Part shown: positions 1 through 10,914 of the stretch, piece after piece
Position numbering within the stretch: position 1 is the stretch's first letter
How the letters are laid out: every line of letters begins with the position of its first letter
Assembly (NCBI GenBank): GCA_029582155.1
Contig: CM055902.1
Location: forward strand, 14,017,086-14,081,085
DNA length: 64,000 nucleotides
DNA from: Panopea generosa
Lineage: Eukaryota > Mollusca > Bivalvia > Adapedonta > Hiatellidae
Direction of reading: 5' to 3'
The notes under the pieces: generated by a model
The model's database searches: none
Seen by the model: only the letters and a program-made list of their open reading frames with translations
What the model was told of the DNA's origin: nothing
Program-made: the position numbers and the translations under genes

Positions 1-867
1 TGGATCATATAGATACAGTGAATTCATATATATTTAATTTCATAAAGGGAGATAATTAAATTCACAACAACGGAATTTACAATTTTTGGGATCTTTTCAG
101 ATGCTCATTCACAATGCATGATATATATATGGATATATGGAGATACTTATTTGTGAATAACCAAGACATAAATGTACAGACCAGACTACAGTGAGTGCGC
201 CTAGCTACAATGCAAACCATAGATACAATATCAAGGCCTCTGCCAAACCAACAAATTTGGTGTCGACCATGACTTATATGCTATGAAATTACATGCAACA
301 CATCTGGACAGTGTAGACAAATTTACATACACGAAGTGATAGCTTTACAGAATAGGATCCAGTTAAGGATTCATGACTACTCACATGCTATATAAAGGAC
401 AGATTTATAAACCCGTTGGATCATATAGATACAGTGAATTCATATATATTTAATTTCATAAAGGGAGATAATTAAATTCACAACAATGGAATTTACGACT
501 TTTGGGATCTTCTCAGATGCTCATTCACAATGCATGGTATATATATGGAGATAATTATTTGTGAATAACCAAGACATAAATGTACAGACCAGACTACGGC
601 GAGTGCGCCTAGCTACAATGCAAACTATAGCTACAATATCAAGGCCTCTGCCAAACCATCAAATTTGGTGTCGACCATGACTTATATGCTATGGAATTAC
701 ATGCAACACATCTGGACAGGGTAGACAAATTTACATACATGAAGTGATAGCTTTATATGAATAGGATCCAGTTAAGGATTCATGACTACTCACATGATAT
801 ATAAAAGACAGATTTATAAATCCGTTGGATCAAATAGATACAGTGAATTCATATATATTTAATTTCA
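1..867. repeat. Tandem repeat, about 410-417 bp unit, 2.1 copies
   Basis: The same sequence starts at 1, 418 and 826, each time with tggatca(t/a)atagatacag. The first two copies are near-identical over about 410 bp and the third breaks off into an (AT)n run near 867. A stretch of the unit (around 540-612, with the clone-like string gaccagactacggcgagtgcg) recurs in inverted orientation inside the R elements near 21480-21560 and 52570-52640. The unit is therefore a dispersed repeat that was locally tandemised. No coding potential is visible. Confidence 0.85.
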
Positions 868-961
868 TATATATATATATATAAGTACATTTTGAATATG
901 TTGAGAGAAGAAAGCTACTTCAAAGAATTGAAATAGTGTAAATAACCATATTGTATTACAG

Positions 962-1135
962 ATTGTGCTGATCTACAAAGTACTGATGTTACTAATGGAA
1001 AAGTTACCACTACCGGACTAACAACCACCAGTACCGCTACGTATTCCTGTGATACGGGATATACTCTCAGTGGTACCGCTACAAGAACATGTGAAGTTGG
1101 CGGTTGGAATGGTGTTGCACCGACATGCAAAAAAG
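962..1135 (+). CDS. Gene A, CCP/sushi exon 1 of those visible (partial gene)
   Basis: This exon encodes one complement control protein (sushi) module of 58 codons. Acceptor ttacag ends at 961 and donor G|gtagct starts at 1136. Both ends are phase 1, the usual shuffling phase for extracellular modules. The four cysteines of the fold are visible (C-A-D-L, Y-S-C-D, R-T-C-E, P-T-C-K), with the expected Trp (GGWNG) between the third and fourth. CCP modules form extracellular binding surfaces in complement regulators, selectins and invertebrate immune receptors; the ligand here is unknown. The sequence is clearly diverged from the two later CCP exons, which are near-copies of each other. The 5' end of the gene, including the signal peptide, lies left of the window. 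The minus-strand frame over this exon is a shadow. Confidence 0.85.
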
Positions 1136-3596
1136 GTAGCTTGTAAATTAGTCTTACATGTATACACAGTATTTTCGTATTATGCCTAATAGCTTTATTG
1201 ATTGAATGAATGAATGAATGAATTGGGATATACACTTATGTCCTATTGTACGGTATATCCCCAGTCACACTGTCAGGTATTGAGGGCCAGGTATCACTAC
1301 GTTTTTAAAACGTAGTAAAACGGCAATATACGTATTGAAACGTATAGATACAACTATATACGTAATGATGATTGCTCCCGTCACGTTTATTTTGGACATG
1401 TTAAAAATAAACGTGGGGTTTGATATTCGTAGCATACCCCTACTTAAACGTATTAAAACGTAGTAGAAACGTATTAGATACGTACAAAAATATACTAAGC
1501 CATACCTTGAGGCCCATTACGTACTACTAAGTAATACATACGCTTCACTACTTTTTTACTACGGCTTGCTACGTTTTATTTCTACGTTTTATTAGGTTTC
1601 AGTAGGTTTTGGTAGGTATTGCTTGGTATCACTTTGCATTAGTCCGTATTACTATGAATAATTATGTTTTACTACATTTTTTTCAGATGTAACTTGGATG
1701 ACCTAGGGAAATTAATGATGACATAAGTATATTCTGAACCTTTTCTCCCAAAGGACCTCAAAATTATCAATTCAAATTTTAGGAACAATGACCAGTGAGT
1801 CAAGTTGCGAGTCAACTTATTTAACATAAATTGAATAGTCGTTGCATCTTTACCCAAATTCGGTGTTTTGCTAGGTAAGATATTTTAATATGAAATAAAA
1901 AAAAAGATGCAGTGGAAATGTTATATTAATTTTCTTAGTACACCAGCTGAAAATGCATGTTTTCGTTTTTTTGCCAATTTTCAAATGGCAACAGGTTATA
2001 GATAATTATTCTTACATCAAATAGTAAAACATAAAGTAGAAAAAATGCATTCATTTTCCTAGTACATCAGCTGAAAATGTAGACCTATTTGAACATAATG
2101 CTTTTTATTGTTTAAAATTTTAACAAATATAGTAAAGTCCCCCTCAAATTTTGTTGCTTTTTGCCAGTTACGGTTGGTAACATGTTATATTTGCATCAAG
2201 AACAAGAACGCAGATGAAAAAAGTAGTAGTATGTTTCTCACTGCATTAACAGAAAGCCAAATTTAAAAATATATGTACATCAAACTTTTACTAACTCACA
2301 TGATATTTTAAAAAGAAAAATAGAACCCTATTTACGTCTCGTCGTTAAAATTGAGTCATCCTGATATTAAATACCTAAATGTACATAGCAGATCGAACAG
2401 ATTTATATTCCTTATCTCTCAATTATTTACTTTATTCTAAAACCAGTTTTGGGTTTACGCCAGCCAATGTATGTTTGATATTGTAAATTGTGACCCGTCA
2501 ATTACTGTTTGTAAAATATAAAAGTGCACAAATCAGCATCAATTTTTCGTTAGTAATTATTGGACATGTTTAAACTATACATAAACTATAAATTACATTC
2601 ATTTGCAGATACATAAAACTGAAGCACTACCAAACAATAACACATATATTCTAGAAGACTGAGGGGTATTGGGTTAGCCACATTGTCTGCTACTTCGTTG
2701 TCTGAGGTCGTCGTCAATTGCTATTTTTCTGCCAACAGCAAACTGTAATAGAAATGATTGCTTTGATAGCATATTTCACGATGTGTATACTGTCTGTGAA
2801 AATTTAGGACAACAATATATACTAGAAATGCATATATGCGTAATGTAAAATAATGTTTAATATGTCCCTCATGCTATATAGAATAATTTTACTGAGACTT
2901 CTCAAACTTGATCATACGTTTAGCATGACCATGTTACGATAACGTTACGTAGAACGAATATTTTTTAGACGGGAATAATTTATCACTATACATTTTCTAT
3001 AATGTCGCATGAATCTGACGAATATCTATTTCTTCTTTAAAATTTAAAACTCATTCCTGTGTAAATAATTAATCCCCTCAACGCCAATATAAGTATTGTT
3101 GTCTAATGTTAGTTTATACACTGCATTTAAACAAAAAATGAAATTCGCCCTCAAAAATATTCTGTATTTTTGTTTTTTTTGAGAGATTTTATTGTTTTCG
3201 TCGCAATATTAACTTTATCTAAATATGATTTGAAAGCACAAAGTAGAAACAGCATATCAGTCATTATATTTGTGGGTACTTATTTTTATTGATATTCGAT
3301 AAATTGAACCCTGGTCTTATTTATTGGTTTTGTTTAAAATTCAATATGTTTATGTATGAAAGTAGCTATTATTTCATGATCTTTACAAATTATTTCATAC
3401 CCTGTGAAGATGATTAGAGTGACTTTCCCTGTTATCAAAATTTACTTAAATGAGTAGTTTGTTTATTCAGAATTTACTAATGTTATAAAAAATGCAAATG
3501 TTTTTGTAAACATGGCAAATATTATAAAATATCAACAGCACATTACTCAAAATATAGCTTCAACATATAGTTCTGTAAGTTCGTCGTTTGTTTCAG
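1136..3596 (+). other. Gene A intron between CCP exons 1 and 2
   Basis: Bounded by donor gtagct and acceptor tttgtttcag. It holds a (GAAT)n stretch near 1200-1222 and the ACGTA-rich inverted repeat listed separately; otherwise it is AT-rich sequence in which I see no exon. Confidence 0.7.
1275..1680. repeat. ACGTA-rich imperfect inverted repeat, possible MITE
   Basis: The left half is built of short units such as aaacgtattaaaacgtag, aaacgtattagatacgta and gtaaaacggc. The right half carries the complementary units tacgttttatttctacg, cgttttattagg and gttttactac. The outer motif ggtatcact occurs near both ends. The whole can fold as a long imperfect hairpin. I see no transposase and no clear target-site duplication, so the class is open. 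Confidence 0.4.
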
Positions 3597-3985
3597 ATTG
3601 TGATGCTCTTGCAGAATCCGGTGTAGTTAACGGTGCTGTGCAAACTACAGCAAATACATACGGTAGTACCGCTACATACAGCTGTGATGCTGGATACTCT
3701 CTTAGTGGTGCTGCTACCAGGACATGCCAGGCAGGAAAATGGAATGGCACAGCGCCGACATGTAAACAAGGTAGCGTAGATAGCCCTTTGGAAAAATACG
3801 TTATGTAGATTTTACGTATCAACTATAATATGTTCTTATGTGTATCACTTTAAGAATTACAACTCCGATTAAAAAAACACTTTTGCAACATGATTTGTCT
3901 TTTTCTGATATTTATGGCAATGTGATTTAAGATCCTCGACCATTGTCTCTTACAAACCTTATTTGTTAACTCTATCAAGACTTTT
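3230..3985. repeat. Tandem segmental duplication, copy 1 (contains CCP exon 2)
   Basis: Sequence from tttgaaagcacaaagtagaa through the CCP exon to gatcctcgaccattgtctct and the following cttttagcaaaa is repeated at about 4698-5512. Exon and intron flanks are copied together, with a period of about 1.47-1.52 kb. This is the duplication that made CCP exons 2 and 3. Confidence 0.85.
3597..3770 (+). CDS. Gene A, CCP/sushi exon 2
   Basis: A second 174-bp, phase 1-1 exon coding for one CCP module. Acceptor gtttcag ends at 3596; donor G|gtagcg starts at 3771. The module has the four cysteines (C-D-A-L, Y-S-C-D-A-G-Y, R-T-C-Q, P-T-C-K) and the buried Trp in GKWNG. The open frame can be read from 3512 to 3808, but the extension upstream of 3597 is intronic: it precedes a strong acceptor and is not module-like. 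The exon joins in frame to CCP exon 1, to CCP exon 3, or to the candidate alternative last exon at 4020, because all share phase 1. It differs from CCP exon 3 at about 12 positions, 6 of them giving amino-acid changes on my reading. Confidence 0.9.
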
Positions 3986-4019
3986 AGCAAAAAAAGGTTA
4001 TAATCCTTTCATTTTGCAG

Positions 4020-4135
4020 ATACTGTTGTTTATTTATTTTTTGTTGGTGCAATTGCAGTTGGATATTACGCTTTCATCTTTAATTGTGTGACGATCGGAT
4101 GTACTGGGAACTCTATGATTGCGAATTCCTTCTAA
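4020..4135 (+). CDS. Candidate alternative last exon of gene A with a transmembrane segment
   Basis: A good acceptor (ttataatcctttcattttgcag, ending 4019) is followed by a phase-1 frame of 38 residues ending in TAA at 4133-4135. After the split Asp codon it reads TVVYLFFVGAIAVG, then YYAFIF and NCV. That is about 20 uncharged residues able to span a membrane, followed by a short polar tail ending ANSF. If spliced to CCP exon 2 it would give a shorter, membrane-anchored form with one CCP fewer than the form ending at 6587. The segment lies between the two duplicated blocks and has no partner after CCP exon 3. The caveat is that T-rich DNA gives hydrophobic frames by chance; transcript data are needed. 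Confidence 0.38.
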
Positions 4136-4697
4136 ACCCGTAAATGGATGGAGACGCGAAAAACGTGTCCTTGTCTCCGTATTTAATTATTATATTCGTT
4201 GGCATTTATTATCTCCTAAAAGTGTCAATGCTGCTTTGGTGTCTGTGTCCCTCAAATACGCGTATTGTTTGTTATATATATTCTCTTATCTTTGTAGAAG
4301 CAGTTTATAATGCTATAGTTATTGGTTGTTTTCACTTTAGCCCATATATGCCACATCACAATGAAACAAAATTCCTTTTTTAGGTTATGGGGTCAAGAAT
4401 ATTCAGATTTGTTCAAATTATGGACTAACTTTGTAGTGAAAAAGGGTGTTTTTTTCATTAAAAGTTTGAAAAGTTATTAAATTTCTGTGTTAAAAGAATT
4501 ATGTGTGATAAAAATAACTCTCATTATGTTGCTTTTTTTACAAAATTATATATATAATTTTGATTGTATATAGATTAACTTCGCCTTAGAACATTAAAAC
4601 CTGATGTGTGAAAGTGTTTTTATTATTTATTACGTTATCTAAATATTTTGTATCTTGCAGGGAAGATTACTGTAACAGTGAATTTACCTGTTATATG

Positions 4698-5512
4698 ATT
4701 TGAAAGCACAAAGTAGAAACAGCATATCAGTCATTATATTTGTGTTAAGCTTTATTTGAAGCATATATAGGTTTTCCGGAATGTATTATATAATATCAAC
4801 TCTTTTTTATGGGCACTCGATAAATTGAACCCTGGTCCTATTTATTGGTTTTGGTTATAATCTAATATTTTATGTGTGAAAGTAGCTATTATTTCATAAT
4901 CTTTTCGAATCATTTCATACCCTGCGAAGATGATTAGAGTGACTTTCCCTGTAATCAAAATTTACTTAAATGAGTAGTTTGTTTATTTAGAATTTACCTA
5001 TGTTATAAACAATGCAAATGTTTTGGTAAAAACATGGAAAATATTATAAAATATCAATAGCACATTACTCAAAATATAGCTTCAACAAATAGTTCTGTAA
5101 ATTCGTCGTTTGTTTCAGATTGCGATGCTCTTGCAGCTTCCGGTGTAGTTAACGGAACAGTGCAAACTACAGCAATTACACACGGTAGTACCGCTACATA
5201 CAGCTGTAATGCTGGATACTCTCTTAGCGGTGCAGCTACCAGGACATGCCAGGCAGGAACATGGAATGGCACAGCGCCGACATGTAAACAAGGTAGCATA
5301 GATAGCCCTTTGGAAAAATACATAATGTATATGTTATATATCAACTATAATGTGTTCTTATGTGTATTACATTAAGAAATACAACTCCGATTAAAAAACA
5401 CTTTTCCAACATGATTTGTCTTTATACGATTTTTATGGCAATGTGATTTAAGATCCTCGACCATTGTCTCTTACAAACCATATTTGTTTACAATATCAAT
5501 ACTTTAAGCAAA
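4698..5512. repeat. Tandem segmental duplication, copy 2 (contains CCP exon 3)
   Basis: Second copy of the block at 3230-3985. Intron sequence on both sides of the exon is matched, with small indels such as an extra 40-50 bp near 4750-4800. The match ends close to a tttacctgttat motif that also occurs at 4685, suggesting the breakpoint. Confidence 0.85.
5119..5292 (+). CDS. Gene A, CCP/sushi exon 3
   Basis: A third 174-bp, phase 1-1 CCP exon. Acceptor gtttcag ends at 5118; donor G|gtagca starts at 5293. Four cysteines, the Trp (GTWNG) and the GYSLSG turn are kept. Relative to CCP exon 2 I count four silent codon changes and six replacements (E-A, A-T, N-I, Y-H, D-N, K-T). Most replacements sit in the first two-thirds of the module, away from the cysteines. 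This exon joins in phase to the hydrophobic last exon at 6508. Confidence 0.9.
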
Positions 5513-5726
5513 ATTTACCTGTTATTAAAACAATCAATACAATCATAGAGAAATGTTCGATTTAAAACGGCAAAGATTGTGACCTAATTTGTAAAATGAA
5601 GTTGTGTTTGTTTGCTCGTTTTGTTTATAACGGTGTCACAGTAAAGTGTTGCACAGAGTATTTTTCAAGATAAAATTATATTGGACTGGTTTATTGTATA
5701 CTAGAATGTTCACTTTTTTGTTGGAA

Positions 5727-6219
5727 TTTGTACAGCTTATGCTATACTTATCTGTAAGTTATTATAATAACTCTATTACCAGTTCATGAAACCATACATG
5801 GTGATGTAAATGTTGTACAGCTTATGCTTCTTATCTGTAAGTTATTATAATAACTCTATTACCGGTTCATGAAACCATACATGGTGATGTAAATGTTGTA
5901 CAGCTTATGCTACTTATCTGTAAGTTATTATAATAACTCTATTACCGGTTCATGAAACCATACATGGTGATATAAATGTTGTACAGCTTATGCTTCTTAT
6001 CTGTAAGTTATTATAATAACTCTATTACCGTTTCATGAAACCATACATGGTGATGTAAATGTTGTACAGCTTATGCTACTTATCTGTAAGTTATTATAAT
6101 AACTCTATTACCGGTTCTTGAAACCATACATGGTGATATAAATGTTGTACAGCTTATGCTACTTATCTGTAAGTTATTATAATAACTCTATTACCGGTTC
6201 ATGAAACCATACATGGTGC
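5727..6219. repeat. Intronic minisatellite, 6 copies of an 83-85 bp unit
   Basis: The unit beginning tgtacagcttatgct recurs at about 5730, 5815, 5898, 5981, 6064 and 6147 with only a few differences. Every unit carries the perfect 16-bp palindrome AGTTATTATAATAACT followed by a ccatacatggt near-palindrome. It lies in the last intron of gene A. Confidence 0.92.
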
Positions 6220-6507
6220 ATTAAAGAAAATTTACAACCAAAATTCGATGTTCGGGCATGATTCAAATCGTTGAATAGGTAAAAAGGATATCTATATATA
6301 TTTAGTGTTTTTATAACTTATTTTGTAGTTTGCAGTGTGGGTCCTTTTTTCCATTATCATTTGTTAATAAATGTTAGTTACGATATGTAAAATAAAAACA
6401 TAGTTAAATAGTACAATTGCTTTTGGCTGTTAACTGAAATTATCACATGATTACAAATTGTACTTGTTTGTGAAATTTCTAATCATATTTTTTTCTATTT
6501 GTTTCAG

Positions 6508-6587
6508 ATCCTGATAATTTTGCAGTCGCGACTAGTTTAGCGTTCTCTGCTATGGTAGCCACACTGGCAATACATTTGTTCTTTTAA
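6508..6587 (+). CDS. Gene A, last exon: hydrophobic C-terminal tail (GPI-type signal)
   Basis: Acceptor ctatttgtttcag ends at 6507. The phase-1 frame gives DPDNFAVATS followed by the uncharged stretch LAFSAMVATLAIHLFF and TAA at 6585-6587. A short polar spacer, a hydrophobic run of about 16 residues and no cytoplasmic charge is the layout of a GPI-attachment signal; a tail-anchor or C-terminal transmembrane segment is the alternative. The start PDN-x-A is shared with the last exon of gene B (42692-42795), in the same phase. This points to common descent of the two last exons. Possible poly(A) signals AATAAA follow at 6993-6998 and 7080-7085. Confidence 0.7.
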
Positions 6588-9500
6588 AATATACATTATA
6601 CTGCTTTAATTTTAAATTGAAATTCTTTACTTTTTCAACTATGTGATTTACCGTTCTTTCAACAACATTTTACGTGCTGTTGTTTACTGTTCCATACATA
6701 TGCACAGGCAAAATAAGATTCATTATTTTGAAATCATGACAAAATTTGAATTACTGCTAAAATAGTGTTCATAACGTTATTATGCATCCAATATATTTAG
6801 GGAAACAAAAGGGAGTAGACAAATAGAAGTTATCTCACAGTATAAATGGTATACACCAGTTACATACGTTTTTCTGTCATAAGTAACTACCCCGGCTGAG
6901 TTGGTCAATTACATTTTTATGCTTTAAACTTTTATGCTACGTTTTCATATGTTACTCATTTAAGTTCAGTAACACCGAAGACCCAAGTTGGAAATAAAAA
7001 TGTCATAATGAAAATGAAAGTTAAGCAATGGTATGTGTGTGTAAATTATACATATTAAAATAATATATATTATAGTTTGAATAAAACTATAAATCGACCA
7101 ACACTCCATTATAGGACAAAGCAAGATTTTGATACCGATAACGTATCAATGATACATTTGGTAGACGACTAAGTGCATTTATAGTGCTTCAATGTGATTA
7201 TTGCATAATAGGTGAAACATAATAATGTCCGAGAAGATAATCTTTTTATTATTATTTTGCATTAATTAAAAAGGTGCAAATAATGTGTGTCTACGAACTG
7301 TTATATATTAACACGTTTTAAGATTGAGAAAGATATTATATAATTAGACAATGACAATGTTGTAATATATTAGTAGCTCGTCGTGATCTTTCCTTGCTAG
7401 GTAAAGGTATACATACAAACACTGCAAACAGCAAATGTAGAAATTTTTGATATCAATTTTAAACGTGTTAATTTGGCTGATTAAACATATACATTCCATC
7501 AATTTGAAATGATAAAACTTGCGACCAGTAAAAAGCTAATATACATTCACAAATTTCAAAGTTACAGTATACATAGCCCAGTACGAACGACCGTATATGT
7601 TTTATTTTTAATATATATTCTCTGGCCCGAGTTACTAGGGTTGACTAATTTTCAAATCGAATTTAACTGTTAATTTGATTGATGCACATCAATATTTGAA
7701 TGATACGCTTAAAAACAGATGCTTGCAAGAATCAAATTAAATCGTCAGCATATTGACAAATTTTCAAAATATATAAAACATTTTAATATTTTGCTGTTTA
7801 ACAAAGAAATGACAAATATAAAACTGTTATCCATGGTGTTTTTTACTTCAAACAAACAGCGTTGTAATATGCAAAAACGCGGGGAGTTTAACGATGGTAC
7901 TGTTTATATACAGTTTTTATTACATGCAAATCTAAGTACGTCAACTAATGAAATAACATAAACATTGATGGCTGTGAGAAGAAATAACATACATGATTAA
8001 ACATAATAATATACGTGTTTGTTTTATTATTTCATAAGGAAACTGATACGATTCGTTTCAAATATTCCCAACTTGAGGAAATTGGCTTTAAAAATTAGAA
8101 AATGTTTATTTGGCTACGAGTGTATTTAGTTTAAACCAACAGTCTCTCATGGTTTTAATTTCAGTTGATGGTATGGCTTTGCATTGTCTGTTCTTTATGT
8201 TTACCAAACAAATTTGTTGTATGTGTTTTATGATAAAGCGTGACTTTATGTAAATTTAACTAAATTAAATGTAAAATAAAGATCAAACAAAAATCTGTTG
8301 ATTTCTTACCTGAACTTTTCTTAAATACAAGTATGACATGCATACATACGATAATAAATGATAATGGATATAAACAGCACACTAATGTTGTTGTTGTTTT
8401 CTTTTTTATGCCATTGCATACTTTTAACAAGACATGCGATATAGACCCCCTACATTTAATATTAGAATACAAGCTAGAATTGTCTACCAATATAAACCTT
8501 ATCATGTACTTTATTTATGGTTGTTCCGGCATTCCTGTCGGATATTTTGACATCTTGCGTAATTTATACAAAAATCTGATTGATCTATGGAGTCTCAGAC
8601 TTCGATTAAGCTTTGTTTGATAGATTATAGTACTACAGTTACTCGTTAAAAGCGCCCCCTATCAGTACGTATTATTCGAACGATTTACGCTGTTTTTTCA
8701 TAGCAAAATAATCAATATAAATTCAAAATTGTTTTTGATAACATTATTAAATTACTTATTTTATTTCCTGTTATCAGATCAAAACGTTCATGCAGATAAA
8801 GCACAGTTTGTGCTTGCTTAATGCAGCTCTCTTAAGTATCCAACCTTATCATTATGAAGCTTGTTTTGCAAATTGGAATCAAAATATACACCCAAAATTT
8901 CAATAATACATTTCTGTAATTAAATCAAACATCCCTACAGCAGAAGGTGGGCAACTATCCTCCACTCTATAGCCCACCCAAAAGTGATGCAGTGGGATAC
9001 CAAAATTTTAAAAAGCAATGTCGAACAACTACATAAATGCGCACTTGCATGATTGAAGGTAACAATACGTCCTACCTATTTTCCATACAAAAATCAAACA
9101 AACAACATACATTGATTTTGTGATTTGTGGAACGCATTGATAAAGTGACATAGACAAGCCATAGATACAAACAGATTCATAAAACATAATAAGCATATAT
9201 TAAAGAAACAGTATTTCAATATATTGTATATTTTCAAAACGCGGTCGACTTGCCCAGGAAAAACCAAAGACGTAAAGCTCTGGAAATTTGTGCCCATTTA
9301 TCAAATGTCTTTCATTCTTGAAAACATTTTATGAACAATACGCCTGCATGTTCAGTATGATCAGAATAACTTATTGATAAACAATATTTATCAGATTGAT
9401 GTTTCTTATTGTTGTGTAAATGGAATACATGTAACAATTATTTTTCTCTGTTATTTCGAGCACAAAGGTACTCCGGTATACGATGTAATGTTGAGTATGA

Positions 9501-9590
9501 TTATATCTTAACGTCACCAAGTTTAATATTGGCTTCTGCATTATGCATCTAAATTACCAATATATGCATCTTTAATTCAATATACATACG
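6588..9590. other. Gene A 3' region and intergenic DNA
   Basis: Contains AATAAA at 6993 and 7080, either of which could end gene A. Beyond that the sequence is AT-rich. The short frames at 7719-7961, 8260-8620 and 9094-9297 show no family features, no codon regularity and no splice support. I see nothing else. Confidence 0.6.
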
Positions 9591-10480
9591 AACTTAAAAC
9601 TATAAAAGCGGTCCTCAAACCGCGATTGGATATAAGGACATCTTTTAAAATAAAACCATAAATTAATGGATACCATTTGATCTCCAGAAACAAGCCTTAC
9701 GCTGACATTCGAGAGAAAACAGTGCCATCCCAGTATGTAAACAACCAAACACATATATAGTAAGATAGCATTAAAGTTTAAAATGCCAAAGTGCGAAGTT
9801 AAATTGGTAAGAAAACTGTTGTATGTATGAATAAACGACTACCACGTACGACCAGTTTAACATCGCGTCCGTCAAGCAAAGGCGGATCTCAAACTGCGAT
9901 GTGATATATAGAAACACAGGGTTGAAAAAAATATATATATTAACGCACATGCAAACAATTTTTTCCTAGGTGAAATATAACTTTATTTTTTAGAATACCA
10001 GCTTACGCTGACATTCGAGATAAAAAGTGTATTCCAAATATATAAAGAATCAAACAAAATTTTTTTTAGATATCATGAAAGTTAAATATTTCAAAGTGCG
10101 AAGTTTATTCGGTATGAATTTATGTACGTGAATAAACTACCACCACAGAGGTTAAGACTAGTCAACACATTCAAACAATTCATACTATTTGAAATATAAC
10201 AACAAACAATGGACATCATTTAATCTCAAGAAACCAGCTTAAATGGAGATCATACAGTATTATACCGATATAGAAACAATCAAATACACATAATTTGGTA
10301 TAAAAAATAGTGATGTACGTGAACAAGGAGTCATCATGCAATCCGTAGCGGATGGTCCAGTACCCCATAACATAGTATTTAAATGATGAATAAACAGAAA
10401 TAATAACCAGTCTAACACTGAGTCCATATTTTCTTTAGTGATATATGCAGCAACCACACAAACTTTCAAAAACGTAGTAA
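9590..10480. repeat. Diverged tandem repeat, about 290-300 bp unit, 3 copies
   Basis: Motifs recur in the same order: gcggtcctcaaaccgcgat near 9607 and gcggatctcaaactgcgat near 9883; acgctgacattcgaga at 9702 and 10006; aaagtgcgaagtt at 9788 and 10095; and aataaac-gactaccac at 9831 and 10131. A third, weaker copy covers about 10200-10480. A related stretch (cagatcaaaacgttcatgcag) occurs at 8777 and 10512. Confidence 0.55.
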
Positions 10481-10733
10481 AGGTAACCTGATATAACGTT
10501 GTAAAGCATCAGATCATAACTTTCATGCAGACCAAATACAATTTGTGTTACTATTACATAATATTATAATATTTACGACGGGGTTGATATAAACGCGTGT
10601 ATGTGAACAACAAAATTTGAAACATTCACGGCTGTTTGCAGAATAAAAGGTTCTGGTACAAATTCTTGAATTTTATACATGTTAAATCTAATCATTTCAC
10701 TTAATTATAAACGAATAAAATGAGATGGTATTT

Positions 10734-10914
10734 CATAACTTTGATTTGAAATTAAAATGAAACACTTAAAAAAAAACACACATTTCATTGTGATTTCGGA
10801 CGACGTCAAGAGAACGTCATATAATACTGTCGTAAAGTAAGACGTCGACCGAGATAGCAGGCAAACGTTGTGTGTTTTTAAGTGTTTAATTTTTAATTTA
10901 AATTCGAATTTATG
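10734..10914. mobile_element. Hairpin/MITE with about 50-bp terminal inverted repeats
   Basis: The left arm runs cataactttgatttg...gaaacacttaaaaaaaaacacacattt. The right arm is its complement, aacgttgtgtgtttttaagtgtttaatttttaatttaaattcgaatttatg. The arms surround about 75 bp containing gacgtc motifs. There is no coding capacity. This is the layout of a non-autonomous DNA transposon. Confidence 0.65.

Noticed and set aside
4144-4383. 79-residue hydrophobic frame MDGDAKNVSLSPYLIII
   Set aside because: Lies in T-rich intron DNA and overlaps the end of the alternative-exon candidate; no family pattern or splice support.
915-5344. Minus-strand frames with HVGAxPF...HVLVAxPLREYP at 915-1235, 3547-3822 and 5069-5344
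   Set aside because: They are the antisense shadows of the three CCP exons; only the plus strand has splice sites and the cysteine pattern.
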